Virus record (IMG/VR): IMGVR_UViG_3300047476_001386
Coordinates: 1 to 64,000 of that record
Source of the DNA: a virus
Reading direction: 5' to 3' (one strand)
DNA length: 64,000 bases
Shown: positions 20,112-27,738 of the stretch, in pieces
Numbering within the stretch: position 1 is the first letter of the stretch
Layout: each line of letters begins with the position of its first letter
Made by a program: the position numbers and the translations under genes
The notes under the pieces: model-generated
Seen by the model: the letters and a program-made list of their open reading frames with translations, nothing else
Databases searched by the model: none
Told to the model about the DNA's origin: nothing

Positions 20112-20302
20112 TACAGAATTAGCTCTGCCTGCCTCTTGCGCTCTCGCACAATAGCTGCCTTGAGCTTTCTACGACGCCGTTGACTCGGCTTTTCGTAACG
20201 CTCCTTTTCAGCCAATTTCGCGAACATTCCATCCTCTGCTAGCTTTCGCTTTAGAGTCCGAAGCGCGCGATCCAGCTTATTACCTTTAACTTGTACTTGC
20301 AT
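20111..20302 (-). CDS. rpsU: Ribosomal protein bS21 homologue
   Basis: The 63-residue MQVQVKGNKLDRALRTLKRK, then KPSQRRRRKLKAAIVRERKR is a full-length bS21, the 30S protein beside the anti-Shine-Dalgarno region. Phage-encoded bS21 is known in large phages and is thought to steer initiation to phage mRNAs. Here it accompanies a large tRNA set, a tmRNA and leaderless mRNAs. Confidence 0.93.
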   Translation of the reverse strand: MQVQVKGNKLDRALRTLKRKLAEDGMFAKLAEKERYEKPSQRRRRKLKAAIVRERKRQAELIL

Positions 20303-20516
20303 TAATCATTTCCATAAAATCGGAGCATCCACCAATGTGGTCTCCATCAATAAAAATTTGGGGAGCAGTCTTTGGTACACTACCCGTCCAGTCTATCCAT
20401 TCCCATGTACTGGGTTCGTAGAAATCACTCTCTACAATCTCATAATTTAGCTCACGAGCAAGTTCCTTTGCTTTATCACACCATTTACAGTTAGGAATCG
20501 TATATATTTCAAACAT
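20286..20516 (-). CDS. Glutaredoxin
   Basis: 76 residues: MFEIYTIPNCKWCDKAKELA has the CxxC active site (NCKWC), and TAPQIFIDGDHIGGCSDF has the cis-proline and the glutathione-binding GG motif. It may reduce the phage ribonucleotide reductase at 52-55 kb. ATG at 20516 preferred (GAGG 7 bases upstream). Confidence 0.9.
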   Translation of the reverse strand: MFEIYTIPNCKWCDKAKELARELNYEIVESDFYEPSTWEWIDWTGSVPKTAPQIFIDGDHIGGCSDFMEMINASTS

Positions 20517-20530
20517 TACCATGCCTCAGC

Positions 20531-21625
20531 TTAAAAGTCAAATACTTTTTTATTTACAATCGGTTTATCTCTCAGAGTATACCAACCTTTTCCATTATAT
20601 ATATTTCTAACAGACTCAAAGTAATCCTCATATTGAGGTTTAATTGCCTCTAGGCTAAAATTAGCAACAGCAAACTTTCGACATACTTGAGGATCAATAT
20701 TGTCAATGTTCTTGGCAGCCCACACAAAATCCCCAAAGTTACGGCATCTATACCCTGTAACTCCATGAATATTGTTCTCAGTAAAAGCACCCCAATCTGT
20801 TGTAATTGTGGGAGTTCCACTAAGTAGGCACTCTACCTGAACACCTCCAAAAGGCTCATTATATAGCGATGGAACAAAAGCTGCTCTAGCGTGAGCCATT
20901 AGCCGCTTTCGGGTTTCATAATCCGCATAACCAACAAACTCGACATGAGAGGGACACTCCGTGTACCCCATAGCCTCTAGCGATCCTTGTCCAGCTATCT
21001 TTAGCTTAACGCCAGCTTCTTTAGCGGCCTGAATAGCAATATGAACGCCTTTACCATCGTATACACGCCCTAGAAATAGAAAGTAGTCTTCCTTAAATCC
21101 AACCTCAAAATCATTAACATCGAAATAATTAGGAATAACTACATCATACCAGTCCTGCTTACACGTTCCTACAGATTCGAGGCCATAGTAAGCATGATAA
21201 ATGGCGTAAGACTCAAAAACTTTAAATCGAGCCCAGTGTCCACCAGCATACCCAATTCCGGGCTCGATAGTAATTAGATCAGGGTGCGCATCGCACACAG
21301 GTCTAACTCCAGCGCCCCAAAATGGCAGAATAATGTCGCCGGGCTGTTTTCTAAGCCCAATCTCTCTAATGGCATTCTTAAAGAAAGTCTGATATGCATG
21401 ATCGTTCATATCAAACTGAAAAAAGTTGGTGCGCCAATCGTAATTATAAGCTTTTGCTAGGTCCGCATTGGTAGTAACGGGTACGTTATTTGGAACTGTA
21501 GAGTCTTCATGCCCATAATGGATAACATCCATCATGGAGCAGAACTTTAGCACTTTTTGAGTATACGCACACGCAGTATAGTCTTTACTAGTGACTGTAT
21601 GTGGAAGGCCTAGTACATGTATCAT
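20531..21625 (-). CDS. Glycosyltransferase, family 4-like
   Basis: 364 residues with a GT-B layout. [18 protein letters not shown] begins the nucleotide-sugar binding half, and [19 protein letters not shown] is the E-x7-E motif of retaining GT4 enzymes. It may glycosylate phage DNA, host surface glycan or a virion part. The start at 21625 overlaps the mini-Myb stop by ATGA; a GTG further upstream is rejected. Confidence 0.9.
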   Translation of the reverse strand: MIHVLGLPHTVTSKDYTACAYTQKVLKFCSMMDVIHYGHEDSTVPNNVPVTTNADLAKAYNYDWRTNFFQFDMNDHAYQTFFKNAIREIGLRKQPGDIILPFWGAGVRPVCDAHPDLITIEPGIGYAGGHWARFKVFESYAIYHAYYGLESVGTCKQDWYDVVIPNYFDVNDFEVGFKEDYFLFLGRVYDGKGVHIAIQAAKEAGVKLKIAGQGSLEAMGYTECPSHVEFVGYADYETRKRLMAHARAAFVPSLYNEPFGGVQVECLLSGTPTITTDWGAFTENNIHGVTGYRCRNFGDFVWAAKNIDNIDPQVCRKFAVANFSLEAIKPQYEDYFESVRNIYNGKGWYTLRDKPIVNKKVFDF

Positions 21626-21774
21626 CCAAAGGTCCACTTTCTTTTTCTTAGGTAGTAAACCTGATTATAAATCGATTTTTCTGTTTTACCTGGAAAATGC
21701 TCAAGAAGCTCGTTCATTGGCATCGTTCCAAATAACTTTTTGAGTCGGCATTTTTCTTCCCAAGTCCATCGCAT
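21622..21774 (-). CDS. mini Myb/SANT-like DNA-binding protein (50 aa)
   Basis: [20 protein letters not shown], then [15 protein letters not shown] follows the W-x-x-EE...L..LF... and GKT..SI..(Q/K)...L pattern of a single Myb-like repeat. The ATG is 6 bases after a consensus -10 (leaderless), and the stop overlaps the glycosyltransferase start. Likely a regulator at the head of the operon. Confidence 0.75.
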   Translation of the reverse strand: MRWTWEEKCRLKKLFGTMPMNELLEHFPGKTEKSIYNQVYYLRKRKWTFG

Positions 21775-21780
21775 TCATGT

Positions 21781-21809
21781 ATTATATACTAAATGGCATA
21801 AAAAGTCAA
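21781..21809 (-). promoter_or_regulatory. leftward promoter TTGACT-N17-TATAAT
   Basis: -35 21804-21809, -10 21781-21786; 6 bases to the ATG at 21774. Back to back with the rightward promoter at 21827. Confidence 0.85.
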
Positions 21810-21826
21810 GAATCATTTTTTAGTTC

Positions 21827-21855
21827 TTGACATTTGTACCGACATAGGGTAGTAT
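21827..21855 (+). promoter_or_regulatory. rightward promoter TTGACA-N17-TAGTAT
   Basis: -35 21827-21832, -10 21850-21855; 5 bases to the ATG at 21861, hence leaderless. Confidence 0.85.
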
Positions 21856-21860
21856 AGGGA

Positions 21861-22052
21861 ATGTTAAATATTGAGAAGGAAAACGGCCTAGTTACAATCT
21901 CAGTAGTGGGACCCAAAGGTAAAAACCTGCAGGTTCCTTATCAAGTTTGTACGCTAGAAGAATATCATAGCCCAAGCGAGATGTCAAGTAACTATTGGGC
22001 GCATTATGGATTTAATCCTTTTGGAGATGAAAATGACTCGTATTGTTATTGA
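21861..22052 (+). CDS. small protein of unknown function (63 aa)
   Basis: MLNIEKENGLVTISVVGPKG, ending GDENDSYCY. Leaderless start; overlaps the next gene by 20 bases. Confidence 0.65.
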   Translation: MLNIEKENGLVTISVVGPKGKNLQVPYQVCTLEEYHSPSEMSSNYWAHYGFNPFGDENDSYCY

Positions 22053-22329
22053 TGGGGGATTTGGAGAACATTTCCGCCTTTCTGACGCTGCTGTACAACT
22101 TTATGAAGAACTATCTGGAAGTACTCTAGATAATCATGCAGATATTGATCGTTCGGACCCTATTCTACTTCAAGTTGTTGATACACTCGGACTTAGAAAT
22201 GCCGAGGGACCCGACTGTATGTTTTGTATAGTTGAAGTAGCTGCAGGAACTCGGTATTGCATTATTACTGATGATGTACTTCCTGAGTATGTAGTAACTG
22301 AGTTTGACCTGGATAAGGTAGCTACTTAA
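22033..22329 (+). CDS. protein of unknown function (98 aa)
   Basis: MTRIVIDGGFGEHFRLSDAA, then SDPILLQVVDTLG and YCIITDDVLPEYV. TTGGAG precedes the ATG. Short proteins with this pattern are common in large phages; function unknown. Confidence 0.6.
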   Translation: MTRIVIDGGFGEHFRLSDAAVQLYEELSGSTLDNHADIDRSDPILLQVVDTLGLRNAEGPDCMFCIVEVAAGTRYCIITDDVLPEYVVTEFDLDKVAT

Positions 22330-22339
22330 AAAATAGTTC

Positions 22340-22368
22340 TTGACTTTTTGAGCTATCTGATATATACT
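22340..22368 (+). promoter_or_regulatory. rightward promoter TTGACT-N17-TATACT
   Basis: -35 22340-22345, -10 22363-22368. The ATG at 22381 is 12 bases after the -10, so the leader would be at most a few bases. Confidence 0.7.
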
Positions 22369-22380
22369 TATGACTGTTCG

Positions 22381-22767
22381 ATGTACAAGATATGTAAAAG
22401 TTGTAATAAAGAAAAATTAAAACAAGAGTTTCATTCTAATGGTACCACGACAAGGGGTACCAAAAAATATAAACCAATATGTAAAGAATGCACTAATAAA
22501 AATAGTGGACTAATAAAACAGTCAAAAATAAAACAAGTATTGTCTAGCTTAAATAGAGACTACGCTTGTGAGCTATGTGGATATAATAAAAATTATGCTG
22601 CTTTATGCTTTCATCATGTAGACTCATTGCATAAGAGCTTTGCTATTTCTGAGAAAAGCTGGACAGCTTCTATATCTTCTCTACAACTAGAAATAGACAA
22701 ATGTGTAGTATTATGTGCAAATTGTCATGCTGAAGTACATAATCCTACTTTAGAGAATTCCGTTTAA
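22381..22767 (+). CDS. HNH endonuclease
   Basis: 128 residues. An N-terminal zinc ribbon (CKSCNKEK and CKECTN) is followed by a C-terminal HNH domain: CELCGYN, CFHHVDSLHK (HH motif), VVLCANCHAEVHNP (N-CH-EVH). A free-standing homing-type endonuclease, inserted directly before the tmRNA gene. The AT-rich codon use differs from its neighbours. Confidence 0.85.
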   Translation: MYKICKSCNKEKLKQEFHSNGTTTRGTKKYKPICKECTNKNSGLIKQSKIKQVLSSLNRDYACELCGYNKNYAALCFHHVDSLHKSFAISEKSWTASISSLQLEIDKCVVLCANCHAEVHNPTLENSV

Positions 22768-22786
22768 CATCTATAAAAAACAATAT

Positions 22787-23062
22787 TGGACACCGGGGCA
22801 GTACCGGTTACCTCCACCATAGATATACAGGAAGATGCGGCCGCATAATTAAAGGTATAGTAACCTTGCTACTGTATATTCATCATGGGGGTAAAATAGA
22901 TCTCGACAATTTTGTGTAATAAATAGACTAGGAATCGGTAAGAAACGACCGCTAATCAGTTCAAATTTATAACTGCTAACGACAACGATAGCATTGAGGC
23001 ATACGCTCTAGCAGCGTAAGTACTCTTGGGTTTAGCGCCACCTAGAAACAGAACGGGGCAAC
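22787..23062 (+). ncRNA. ssrA: Circularly permuted two-piece tmRNA
   Basis: Acceptor piece first: T-arm stem ACCGG/CCGGT (22792-22796, 22804-22808) with a non-standard GGCAGTA loop, acceptor 3' strand TACCTCC (22809-22815), A, CCA (22817-22819). Intervening segment 22820-22886. Coding piece starts GGGGGTA (22887-22893), which pairs with TACCTCC and leaves a G-U wobble at the third pair, the alanine identity element. It continues into the tRNA-like GATCTCGAC region. The tag is GCT (22975) to TAA (23019): ANDNDSIEAYALAA, ending in the classic ALAA degron. The exact 5' and 3' ends are uncertain. Confidence 0.93.
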
Positions 23063-23065
23063 AAC

Positions 23066-23094
23066 AAGCCGTCCAAGATTACCTTGGACGGCTT
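23066..23094 (+). terminator. intrinsic terminator after tmRNA
   Basis: AAGCCGTCCAAG (23066-23077) / CTTGGACGGCTT (23083-23094), 12-bp stem with an ATTAC loop. Confidence 0.8.
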
Positions 23095-23113
23095 ACCCTT
23101 CTGGAGTTTGAAT

Positions 23114-23935
23114 ATGAAAATTGCACTTGGATCAGACCTTCACCTAGAATTCGGAGATATCGAGATTCCTAACGATTTGGGAGCCGATGTTCTCATTCTA
23201 TCGGGTGATATCATGGTAGCTCATTCGCTGCATGATTGGCCGATTGATCGCCCCTCAGAGGGCGGAAGAAACCAAGGTCAAGCTGTACGCTTTCGTGGCT
23301 TTCTAAAGCGTGTTAGTACCGACTATACTAGTGTAGTTATTGTTGCTGGTAATCATGAGTTTTACCATGGGCGTTTCCCAGAAGCTTATGATTGGCTTCG
23401 CGAAGAAGCTGCTAGGTATCCAAATGTACACTTTCTACAAAATAGTAGCGTAGTTATTGATGGGATCACGTTCCTGGGGGCAACTCTTTGGACTAATATG
23501 AATAAGCAAGATCCTACTACCCTTCATCTTATCGAGAATATGATGAATGATTTTAGGCTTGTTAAGCGTGGCGCACAGCATAACTATCGTAGGTTTTCCC
23601 CACAAGATGCAGTACAAGAGCATCTAAAAACTCTAGCGTACTTTAAGGAAGCTCTTGCAGCCCCTGGAAAGTATGTTGTAGTTACTCACCATGCTCCTAC
23701 TGCCCTTAGTATTCATCCTCAATATAAGGATGATACTATTATGAATGGCGGATACCACAGTGACCTCTCTGAGTTCATTTTGGACCATCCACAGATTGCT
23801 CTGTGGACTCATGGACACGTTCATAATCCGGTGACTTACAATGTTGGAAACACCATTGTAGCCTGTAATCCTCGTGGGTATATTGGCCACGATCCTAACG
23901 CTAACAACTTTCAACTTCAACTTATCGAGATTTAA
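23114..23935 (+). CDS. Calcineurin-like metallophosphoesterase
   Basis: 273 residues. GSDLHLEFG (D-x-H), LILSGDI (GD), VAGNHEFYHG (GNH), VVTHHAPT (H) and THGHVHNP (GHxH) are the five metal-binding motifs. Substrate unknown; such phage enzymes range from phosphodiesterases to DNA nucleases. ATG at 23114 with GGAG upstream; the frame is open into the terminator. Confidence 0.9.
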   Translation: MKIALGSDLHLEFGDIEIPNDLGADVLILSGDIMVAHSLHDWPIDRPSEGGRNQGQAVRFRGFLKRVSTDYTSVVIVAGNHEFYHGRFPEAYDWLREEAARYPNVHFLQNSSVVIDGITFLGATLWTNMNKQDPTTLHLIENMMNDFRLVKRGAQHNYRRFSPQDAVQEHLKTLAYFKEALAAPGKYVVVTHHAPTALSIHPQYKDDTIMNGGYHSDLSEFILDHPQIALWTHGHVHNPVTYNVGNTIVACNPRGYIGHDPNANNFQLQLIEI

Positions 23936-23936
23936 A

Positions 23937-24245
23937 ATGCTAAAGTATATTCTAGCAGCTGTTATTTTTGCTACGCCTGCAGTGGCAGCAACTCCTATTT
24001 GTACGGCCCAAGAGTCTTACGCTAGGTTTATTATGACCGAACGTCAAAAAGGTACGGCCCTTATTGATATCGTAGACTCCCTCACTAGGGCTGTTGTTGA
24101 GAGTTCGGCAAGCGGTACTGTAGTGAGTAACATGCTTGTTATCATTACTGCTGCTTATAGGCGTCCTATTGTTGCTGAAAAGCAACAAGCTATTAATGAT
24201 TTTAGTAAGGCCGTATACAATATCTGCGAGTCTTCACATACTTAA
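23937..24245 (+). CDS. small secreted or periplasmic protein (102 aa)
   Basis: MLKYILAAVIFATPAVA is a signal peptide with likely cleavage after AVA; two cysteines (PICTAQ, NICESS) could pair in the periplasm. Function unknown; superinfection control or envelope modification are possible. Confidence 0.7.
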   Translation: MLKYILAAVIFATPAVAATPICTAQESYARFIMTERQKGTALIDIVDSLTRAVVESSASGTVVSNMLVIITAAYRRPIVAEKQQAINDFSKAVYNICESSHT

Positions 24246-24321
24246 GCCGGCTTAGCTCAGTAGGTAGAGCGTCTGTTTTGTAATCAGAATGTCGTGGGTT
24301 CGATTCCTGCAGCCGGCACCA
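24246..24321 (+). tRNA. tRNA-Thr (UGU)
   Basis: Complete cloverleaf with GCCGGCT/AGCCGGC acceptor, anticodon loop TTTGTAA and encoded CCA. Very close to bacterial tRNA-Thr(UGU). Confidence 0.95.
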
Positions 24322-24327
24322 TTTAGT

Positions 24328-24359
24328 AATAGGGGTCCTTGCGGCCCCTATTATTTTTC
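24328..24359 (+). terminator. intrinsic terminator
   Basis: AATAGGGG / CCCCTATT hairpin followed by ATTTTTCT, after tRNA-Thr. Confidence 0.85.
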
Positions 24360-24388
24360 TTGACATTTATAGCTTCGGAGCCTATAAT
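24360..24388 (+). promoter_or_regulatory. rightward promoter TTGACA-N17-TATAAT
   Basis: Perfect boxes: -35 24360-24365, -10 24383-24388; 6 bases to the ATG at 24395 (leaderless). Confidence 0.9.
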
Positions 24389-24394
24389 AGTCTC

Positions 24395-24955
24395 ATGAAC
24401 ATTTTTGTACTAGACGAAGATTTTGATACCTGTGCGGAATACCATATTGACAAGCATATTGTCAAGATGCCTCTAGAAGCCGCGCAGCTTCTTTGCTCCG
24501 CACATTGGATTAGTCAAGTAGGTTTTATTCCCCGCAAGATTACTCCTACCGAACGTGCCGAAGCACAAAAGCTAGTTACTAGTGATTTTTATGGTATGAC
24601 CCACTATAATCATCCTTGTGCTATCTGGGCTCGTTCTAGTCTAGATAACTTCGAGTGGCTACATTGCTATGCCAATGCTCTCAATTCAGAGTATGGCTAT
24701 CGCTACGGAGGTAAGTCTCATAAGTCACTAGGAGTTGTCAACCGACTTCCCATTCCGAATATTCCTCGGCTTGGCCTTACTCCATTTGCTCTAGCTATGC
24801 CGGACGAACTTAAGTCTGACAATGCAATTGAGTCCTATAGAATGTTTTATATGCTTGACAAGAGTCCTTTTGCTTCTTGGAAGTATAGGTCTCCCCCACC
24901 TTGGTGGGACTCCTCAATTACTGATGGAGTAGAAACGAGGATTAGTAGACGATGA
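24395..24955 (+). CDS. conserved phage protein, MNIFxLDxD family (186 aa)
   Basis: MNIFVLDEDFDTCAEYHIDK, then HIVKMPLEAAQLLCSAH. This N-terminal pattern (LD.D...AEYH-DKH.VKM-LE.AQ-L..AH) is widespread in large phages, sometimes annotated as pyrimidine dimer glycosylase without good evidence. C-terminus PFASWKYRSPPPWW. Function treated as unknown. Leaderless start. Confidence 0.75.
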   Translation: MNIFVLDEDFDTCAEYHIDKHIVKMPLEAAQLLCSAHWISQVGFIPRKITPTERAEAQKLVTSDFYGMTHYNHPCAIWARSSLDNFEWLHCYANALNSEYGYRYGGKSHKSLGVVNRLPIPNIPRLGLTPFALAMPDELKSDNAIESYRMFYMLDKSPFASWKYRSPPPWWDSSITDGVETRISRR

Positions 24956-25416
24956 TTATTCCCGAATATAAGGATTTTCTTAAGCTTAAGGCCGAAATCC
25001 AACCGCAGCGTGCATTAATTTACGATGATGGTTGGACTGAAAATCCCGATATTCGGAGTACCGAAGTGCGTTTCATTACTAGAGACGCCTATCCTGAAGT
25101 GTTCAGGATTATGCAAGAATACGGCCGCCAAAATCAGGCCCGCTGTGGTATTGATCGAGTCCTCCAGATCAAAGACCATATTCAGCTTTCTACGTACCAT
25201 CCAGGGGACTTTTATGGATGGCACAAGGACGCTCGGCTCCTGTCCTGCTCTTTACTACTTACAGATGGTTTTACCGGAGGTAGGCTAGAGTTTCGTGACT
25301 GGGGTGGAACCCTGAAAAAGAAAGCTGGGCGTGCCGTATTCTTCCCTAATGTTGAACATAGAGTCCGCCCAGTACTGTCTGGTGTGCGAGACTCCCTAGT
25401 AGTGTGGTGGCAATGA
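24952..25416 (+). CDS. 2-oxoglutarate/Fe(II) oxygenase, PKHD type
   Basis: 154 residues. YGWHKDAR holds the HxD iron ligands, VEHRVRPV the distal His, and GVRDSLVVWW the 2OG-binding Arg. Compact, like phage prolyl-hydroxylase-type enzymes. A second enzyme of the class is at 56.6 kb. Substrate unknown. ATGA overlap with the previous gene. Confidence 0.88.
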   Translation: MIIPEYKDFLKLKAEIQPQRALIYDDGWTENPDIRSTEVRFITRDAYPEVFRIMQEYGRQNQARCGIDRVLQIKDHIQLSTYHPGDFYGWHKDARLLSCSLLLTDGFTGGRLEFRDWGGTLKKKAGRAVFFPNVEHRVRPVLSGVRDSLVVWWQ

Positions 25417-25862
25417 CAGTAGACAATGAACTTTTGAGAGCGATGGGGCTTCCCCCCGGTAAGGCAGGTCTCTCCCGACTGGTGCATGGTAAGACAGGTC
25501 CTGCACAGGCCTGTAGCCCGGCAAATTCTGGAGCAAGCGGTACTGTAGGGGTTAAGTACGACTCTAATAAGCCCCGCATGGATTTGCTTCCTCCGCGTGC
25601 TCTACTTGAGGTCGCTAAAGTATTAAGCTTTGGTGCTGCCAAGTATGCCCCCGGTAATTGGAAACGTGTGGATAACCTTCAAGCTCGGTATACCGCTGCC
25701 GCCCTTAGGCACATTGCAGATCATATGATTGATCCAAATGCGGTCGATGAAGAATCTCACATTGATACTCTAGCGCATGCTATTTGTTGTTTGATGTTCA
25801 AATTGGAAGATAAACTTGAAAAAGATCAAAGTACAAGCACACGAGCGACTGACGAAGGCTAA
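25413..25862 (+). CDS. dATP/dGTP diphosphohydrolase-like protein (DUF5664)
   Basis: 149 residues. GVKYDSNKPRMDLLPPRALLEV, FGAAKYAPGNWK and DTLAHAICCLMF match the phage family annotated as dATP/dGTP diphosphohydrolase N-terminal domain/DUF5664, related to MazG-like nucleotide hydrolases. May help balance the dNTP pool. ATGA overlap with the oxygenase gene. Confidence 0.8.
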   Translation: MTVDNELLRAMGLPPGKAGLSRLVHGKTGPAQACSPANSGASGTVGVKYDSNKPRMDLLPPRALLEVAKVLSFGAAKYAPGNWKRVDNLQARYTAAALRHIADHMIDPNAVDEESHIDTLAHAICCLMFKLEDKLEKDQSTSTRATDEG

Positions 25863-26508
25863 TATCGAGCGCGTTATCAAGCTGCTCGAAGACCCCAAGC
25901 CTATCACTAAGAAGGCTGCCTATGAAATTCTAAATATCAAGGAAAACCCCTCTCGCCTCGCTAAGATTATTGAGGAATTCAAAGCTGAAAAGGCCTATGA
26001 AGCCTCTCGCCGCGAGAAGAACCGAGGCAAGCCCGCTGATCCTAGTGAAATTCAAGCAATCATTGAACTTTATCTGGCTGGTGAAGGAACTACCGAGATT
26101 GCTCAAAGGCTCTTTCGTAACTCCTCATTCGTTACAGCAATTCTAGAGCGTATCGGAGTTCCTAAACGTCCTACTGGAGACGCTCGATTTGAAAAGGCAA
26201 TTCTGCCTGAAAATTGCGTCGCCGATAGCTTTGAAAAGGGAGAAATTGCTTGGTCCGCTAAGTATCATGCTCCTTGTCGTATCGAGCAAGTTCTTGATGC
26301 GGAATTTCTAGCTAAAAATCCCGGTATTTCCGGAAACTATGACTACCCTTGCTACAGGATTTATGTTACTGAAGCAATGGAAGACATTCCACCTCGTTTT
26401 GCTGGTGTTAGAGTTGGTGGACACTTTGCATATGCTTACGCGTACGATCTCGGTAAATTGACTCACCTTCAGGAATATGGGATTAATCTTGACAAACTTA
26501 GTTCATAA
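25816..26508 (+). CDS. putative DNA-binding protein of unknown function (230 aa)
   Basis: TTG start (MKKIKVQAHERLTKANIERV), overlapping the previous gene by 47 bases. Lys-rich N-terminal half; residues about 85-120 (LYLAGEGTTEIAQRLFRNSS) look like a helix-turn-helix, followed by a beta-rich C-terminal domain. Conserved-looking but not recognised. Confidence 0.6.
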   Translation: MKKIKVQAHERLTKANIERVIKLLEDPKPITKKAAYEILNIKENPSRLAKIIEEFKAEKAYEASRREKNRGKPADPSEIQAIIELYLAGEGTTEIAQRLFRNSSFVTAILERIGVPKRPTGDARFEKAILPENCVADSFEKGEIAWSAKYHAPCRIEQVLDAEFLAKNPGISGNYDYPCYRIYVTEAMEDIPPRFAGVRVGGHFAYAYAYDLGKLTHLQEYGINLDKLSS

Positions 26509-26857
26509 GCATCTTATCGTTCGAGCCACTCTTGGCTACTGCCCCGATAACCCTGAGTGGGTTAAGGAATGGCTGGCTCATCTAGTCAATGTTATTGACA
26601 TGAAGATTCTTAGTGGTCCTCATGTAGCTCGCGTTGACAATGTTGTAGGCAATATCGGTTGCACTGGTGTAGTCATTATCGAGACTAGCCATATTGCGGT
26701 TCATTTCTGGGAAGAAACGGGCCTTATGCAACTTGATGTTTATACGTGTGGGCAATTTAATAAGGACCTTATTTTTAGGGAACTTGCCTGCCTAGAGCCT
26801 ACGCATATGGATTTTAAGTTCCTCGATAGGGAATACGGCCTGATCGAGGTAATTTAA
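26477..26857 (+). CDS. speD: S-adenosylmethionine decarboxylase-like protein
   Basis: 126 residues. CTGVVIIETSHIAVHFWEET, then LMQLDVYTCGQF matches SpeD/SpeH AdoMet decarboxylase: the ETSHIAVH segment aligns with the self-cleavage ESH-xIH site and DVYTCG with the catalytic Cys loop. The residue before Ser is Thr rather than Glu. These enzymes make decarboxylated SAM for spermidine; homologues occur in cyanophages. A TTG 12 bases in is an alternative start. Confidence 0.8.
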   Translation: MGLILTNLVHKHLIVRATLGYCPDNPEWVKEWLAHLVNVIDMKILSGPHVARVDNVVGNIGCTGVVIIETSHIAVHFWEETGLMQLDVYTCGQFNKDLIFRELACLEPTHMDFKFLDREYGLIEVI

Positions 26858-26860
26858 CTC

Positions 26861-26914
26861 TTGACTTTGCTGCTCGGCTCCCTTATACTATATGGACAGT
26901 AAGGGAGCCGAGCG
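26861..26914 (+). promoter_or_regulatory. promoter inside a 14-bp perfect inverted repeat
   Basis: -35 TTGACT 26861-26866, N17, -10 TATACT 26884-26889. GCTCGGCTCCCTTA (26872-26885) and TAAGGGAGCCGAGC (26900-26913) are perfect inverted arms with a 14-base spacer covering spacer, -10 and transcription start. This could be a strong operator or an mRNA hairpin that hides the ribosome site of the gene at 26915. Confidence 0.75.
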
Positions 26915-27169
26915 ATGTTGCAATATTGTTATAATCCAGTAGAAACTCCCGCCTATGTATGGGCTAGAAGCCAAGACCCGAATCTTCATAGAATTTATTC
27001 GCAAGCCGGAATTGATGCCGGCCACGCAGACTATAGCCCCGCCATTCGCTACCGAGCAGAAGGCTATGAAGCGGGCTATGATGCGGCTCTTGCCGAAGGA
27101 TACTTGTGGATTTTGGCTAGTGCTTATTTGGGTTGGACGCCTGTAAATAGAGAACAAAATGAAACTTAA
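26915..27169 (+). CDS. small Gly/Tyr-periodic protein (84 aa)
   Basis: MLQYCYNPVETPAYVWARSQ, then AEGYEAGYDAALAEGYLW, the same glycine-periodic helix type as at 7054 and 7512. The GAGCG before the ATG is part of the inverted repeat. Confidence 0.65.
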   Translation: MLQYCYNPVETPAYVWARSQDPNLHRIYSQAGIDAGHADYSPAIRYRAEGYEAGYDAALAEGYLWILASAYLGWTPVNREQNET

Positions 27170-27557
27170 GATGTATACCATTTTTGCCCGAGAAAGTATT
27201 GTCAAAATGAACGGCAATCGTGGCAAGATGTGCACGCAAGCAGGGCACGCGTATCTTCATGCTTTCTGGGACTCCGCAAAGAGGTTTCAAGGCGAGCATG
27301 GATTTGCAGAGGATCAACCTAGCGATGCAGAGCGCTATCAAGACAGCGATCATGCATATAAGATTACTCTGGTTGTAGATACTGTAGAAGAACTTGTTGT
27401 ACTAAGAAATAAATACCAGCCTATCTGTGGTGTAAGTCTTGTAACAGATGCTGGGTTTACAGTGTTTAATGAACCCACCACTACTTGCCTAGGCCTTGGT
27501 CCAATTAGTGAAAACGATATTGGCGAAGATTTGAAGTCCCTCAAACTTTTTATGTGA
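27159..27557 (+). CDS. pth2: Peptidyl-tRNA hydrolase 2
   Basis: 132 residues. GNRGKMCTQAGHAYLHAF (Pth2 K-x-x-x-Q-x-x-HA), then VTDAGFTVF, PTTTCLGLGPISE (D-AG-T...P-T-T-C-LG-GP) cover the Pth2 fold. It frees tRNA from prematurely released peptidyl-tRNA, which suits a phage with 26 tRNAs and a tmRNA. Pth2 is the archaeal/eukaryotic type and uncommon in bacteria. Confidence 0.9.
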   Translation: MKLKMYTIFARESIVKMNGNRGKMCTQAGHAYLHAFWDSAKRFQGEHGFAEDQPSDAERYQDSDHAYKITLVVDTVEELVVLRNKYQPICGVSLVTDAGFTVFNEPTTTCLGLGPISENDIGEDLKSLKLFM

Positions 27558-27560
27558 CCT

Positions 27561-27737
27561 ATGAAAATTGAAATTCCCGACGAAGAAGCAGACTACATTA
27601 CGGTACAAAATCTAAAAGAGTGGCGGGATGAGCTGCCAAATGTCCAAGGAATGTTCTCTCTGGACCCTGAAGAAGATCGAGAACAGATTGCTATTCTTGT
27701 AGACGCATTTGATAAGGTTATTGCCTGGTACAGTTAA
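27561..27737 (+). CDS. small acidic protein (58 aa)
   Basis: MKIEIPDEEADYITVQNLKE, ending FDKVIAWYS. Sits between Pth2 and the tRNA array; short helical acidic proteins of this kind are common in phages. Confidence 0.65.
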   Translation: MKIEIPDEEADYITVQNLKEWRDELPNVQGMFSLDPEEDREQIAILVDAFDKVIAWYS

Positions 27738-27738
27738 C

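Noticed and set aside
22348-22380. Upstream TTG start for the HNH gene
   Set aside because: It would lie within the promoter spacer; the ATG at 22381 fits the transcription start.
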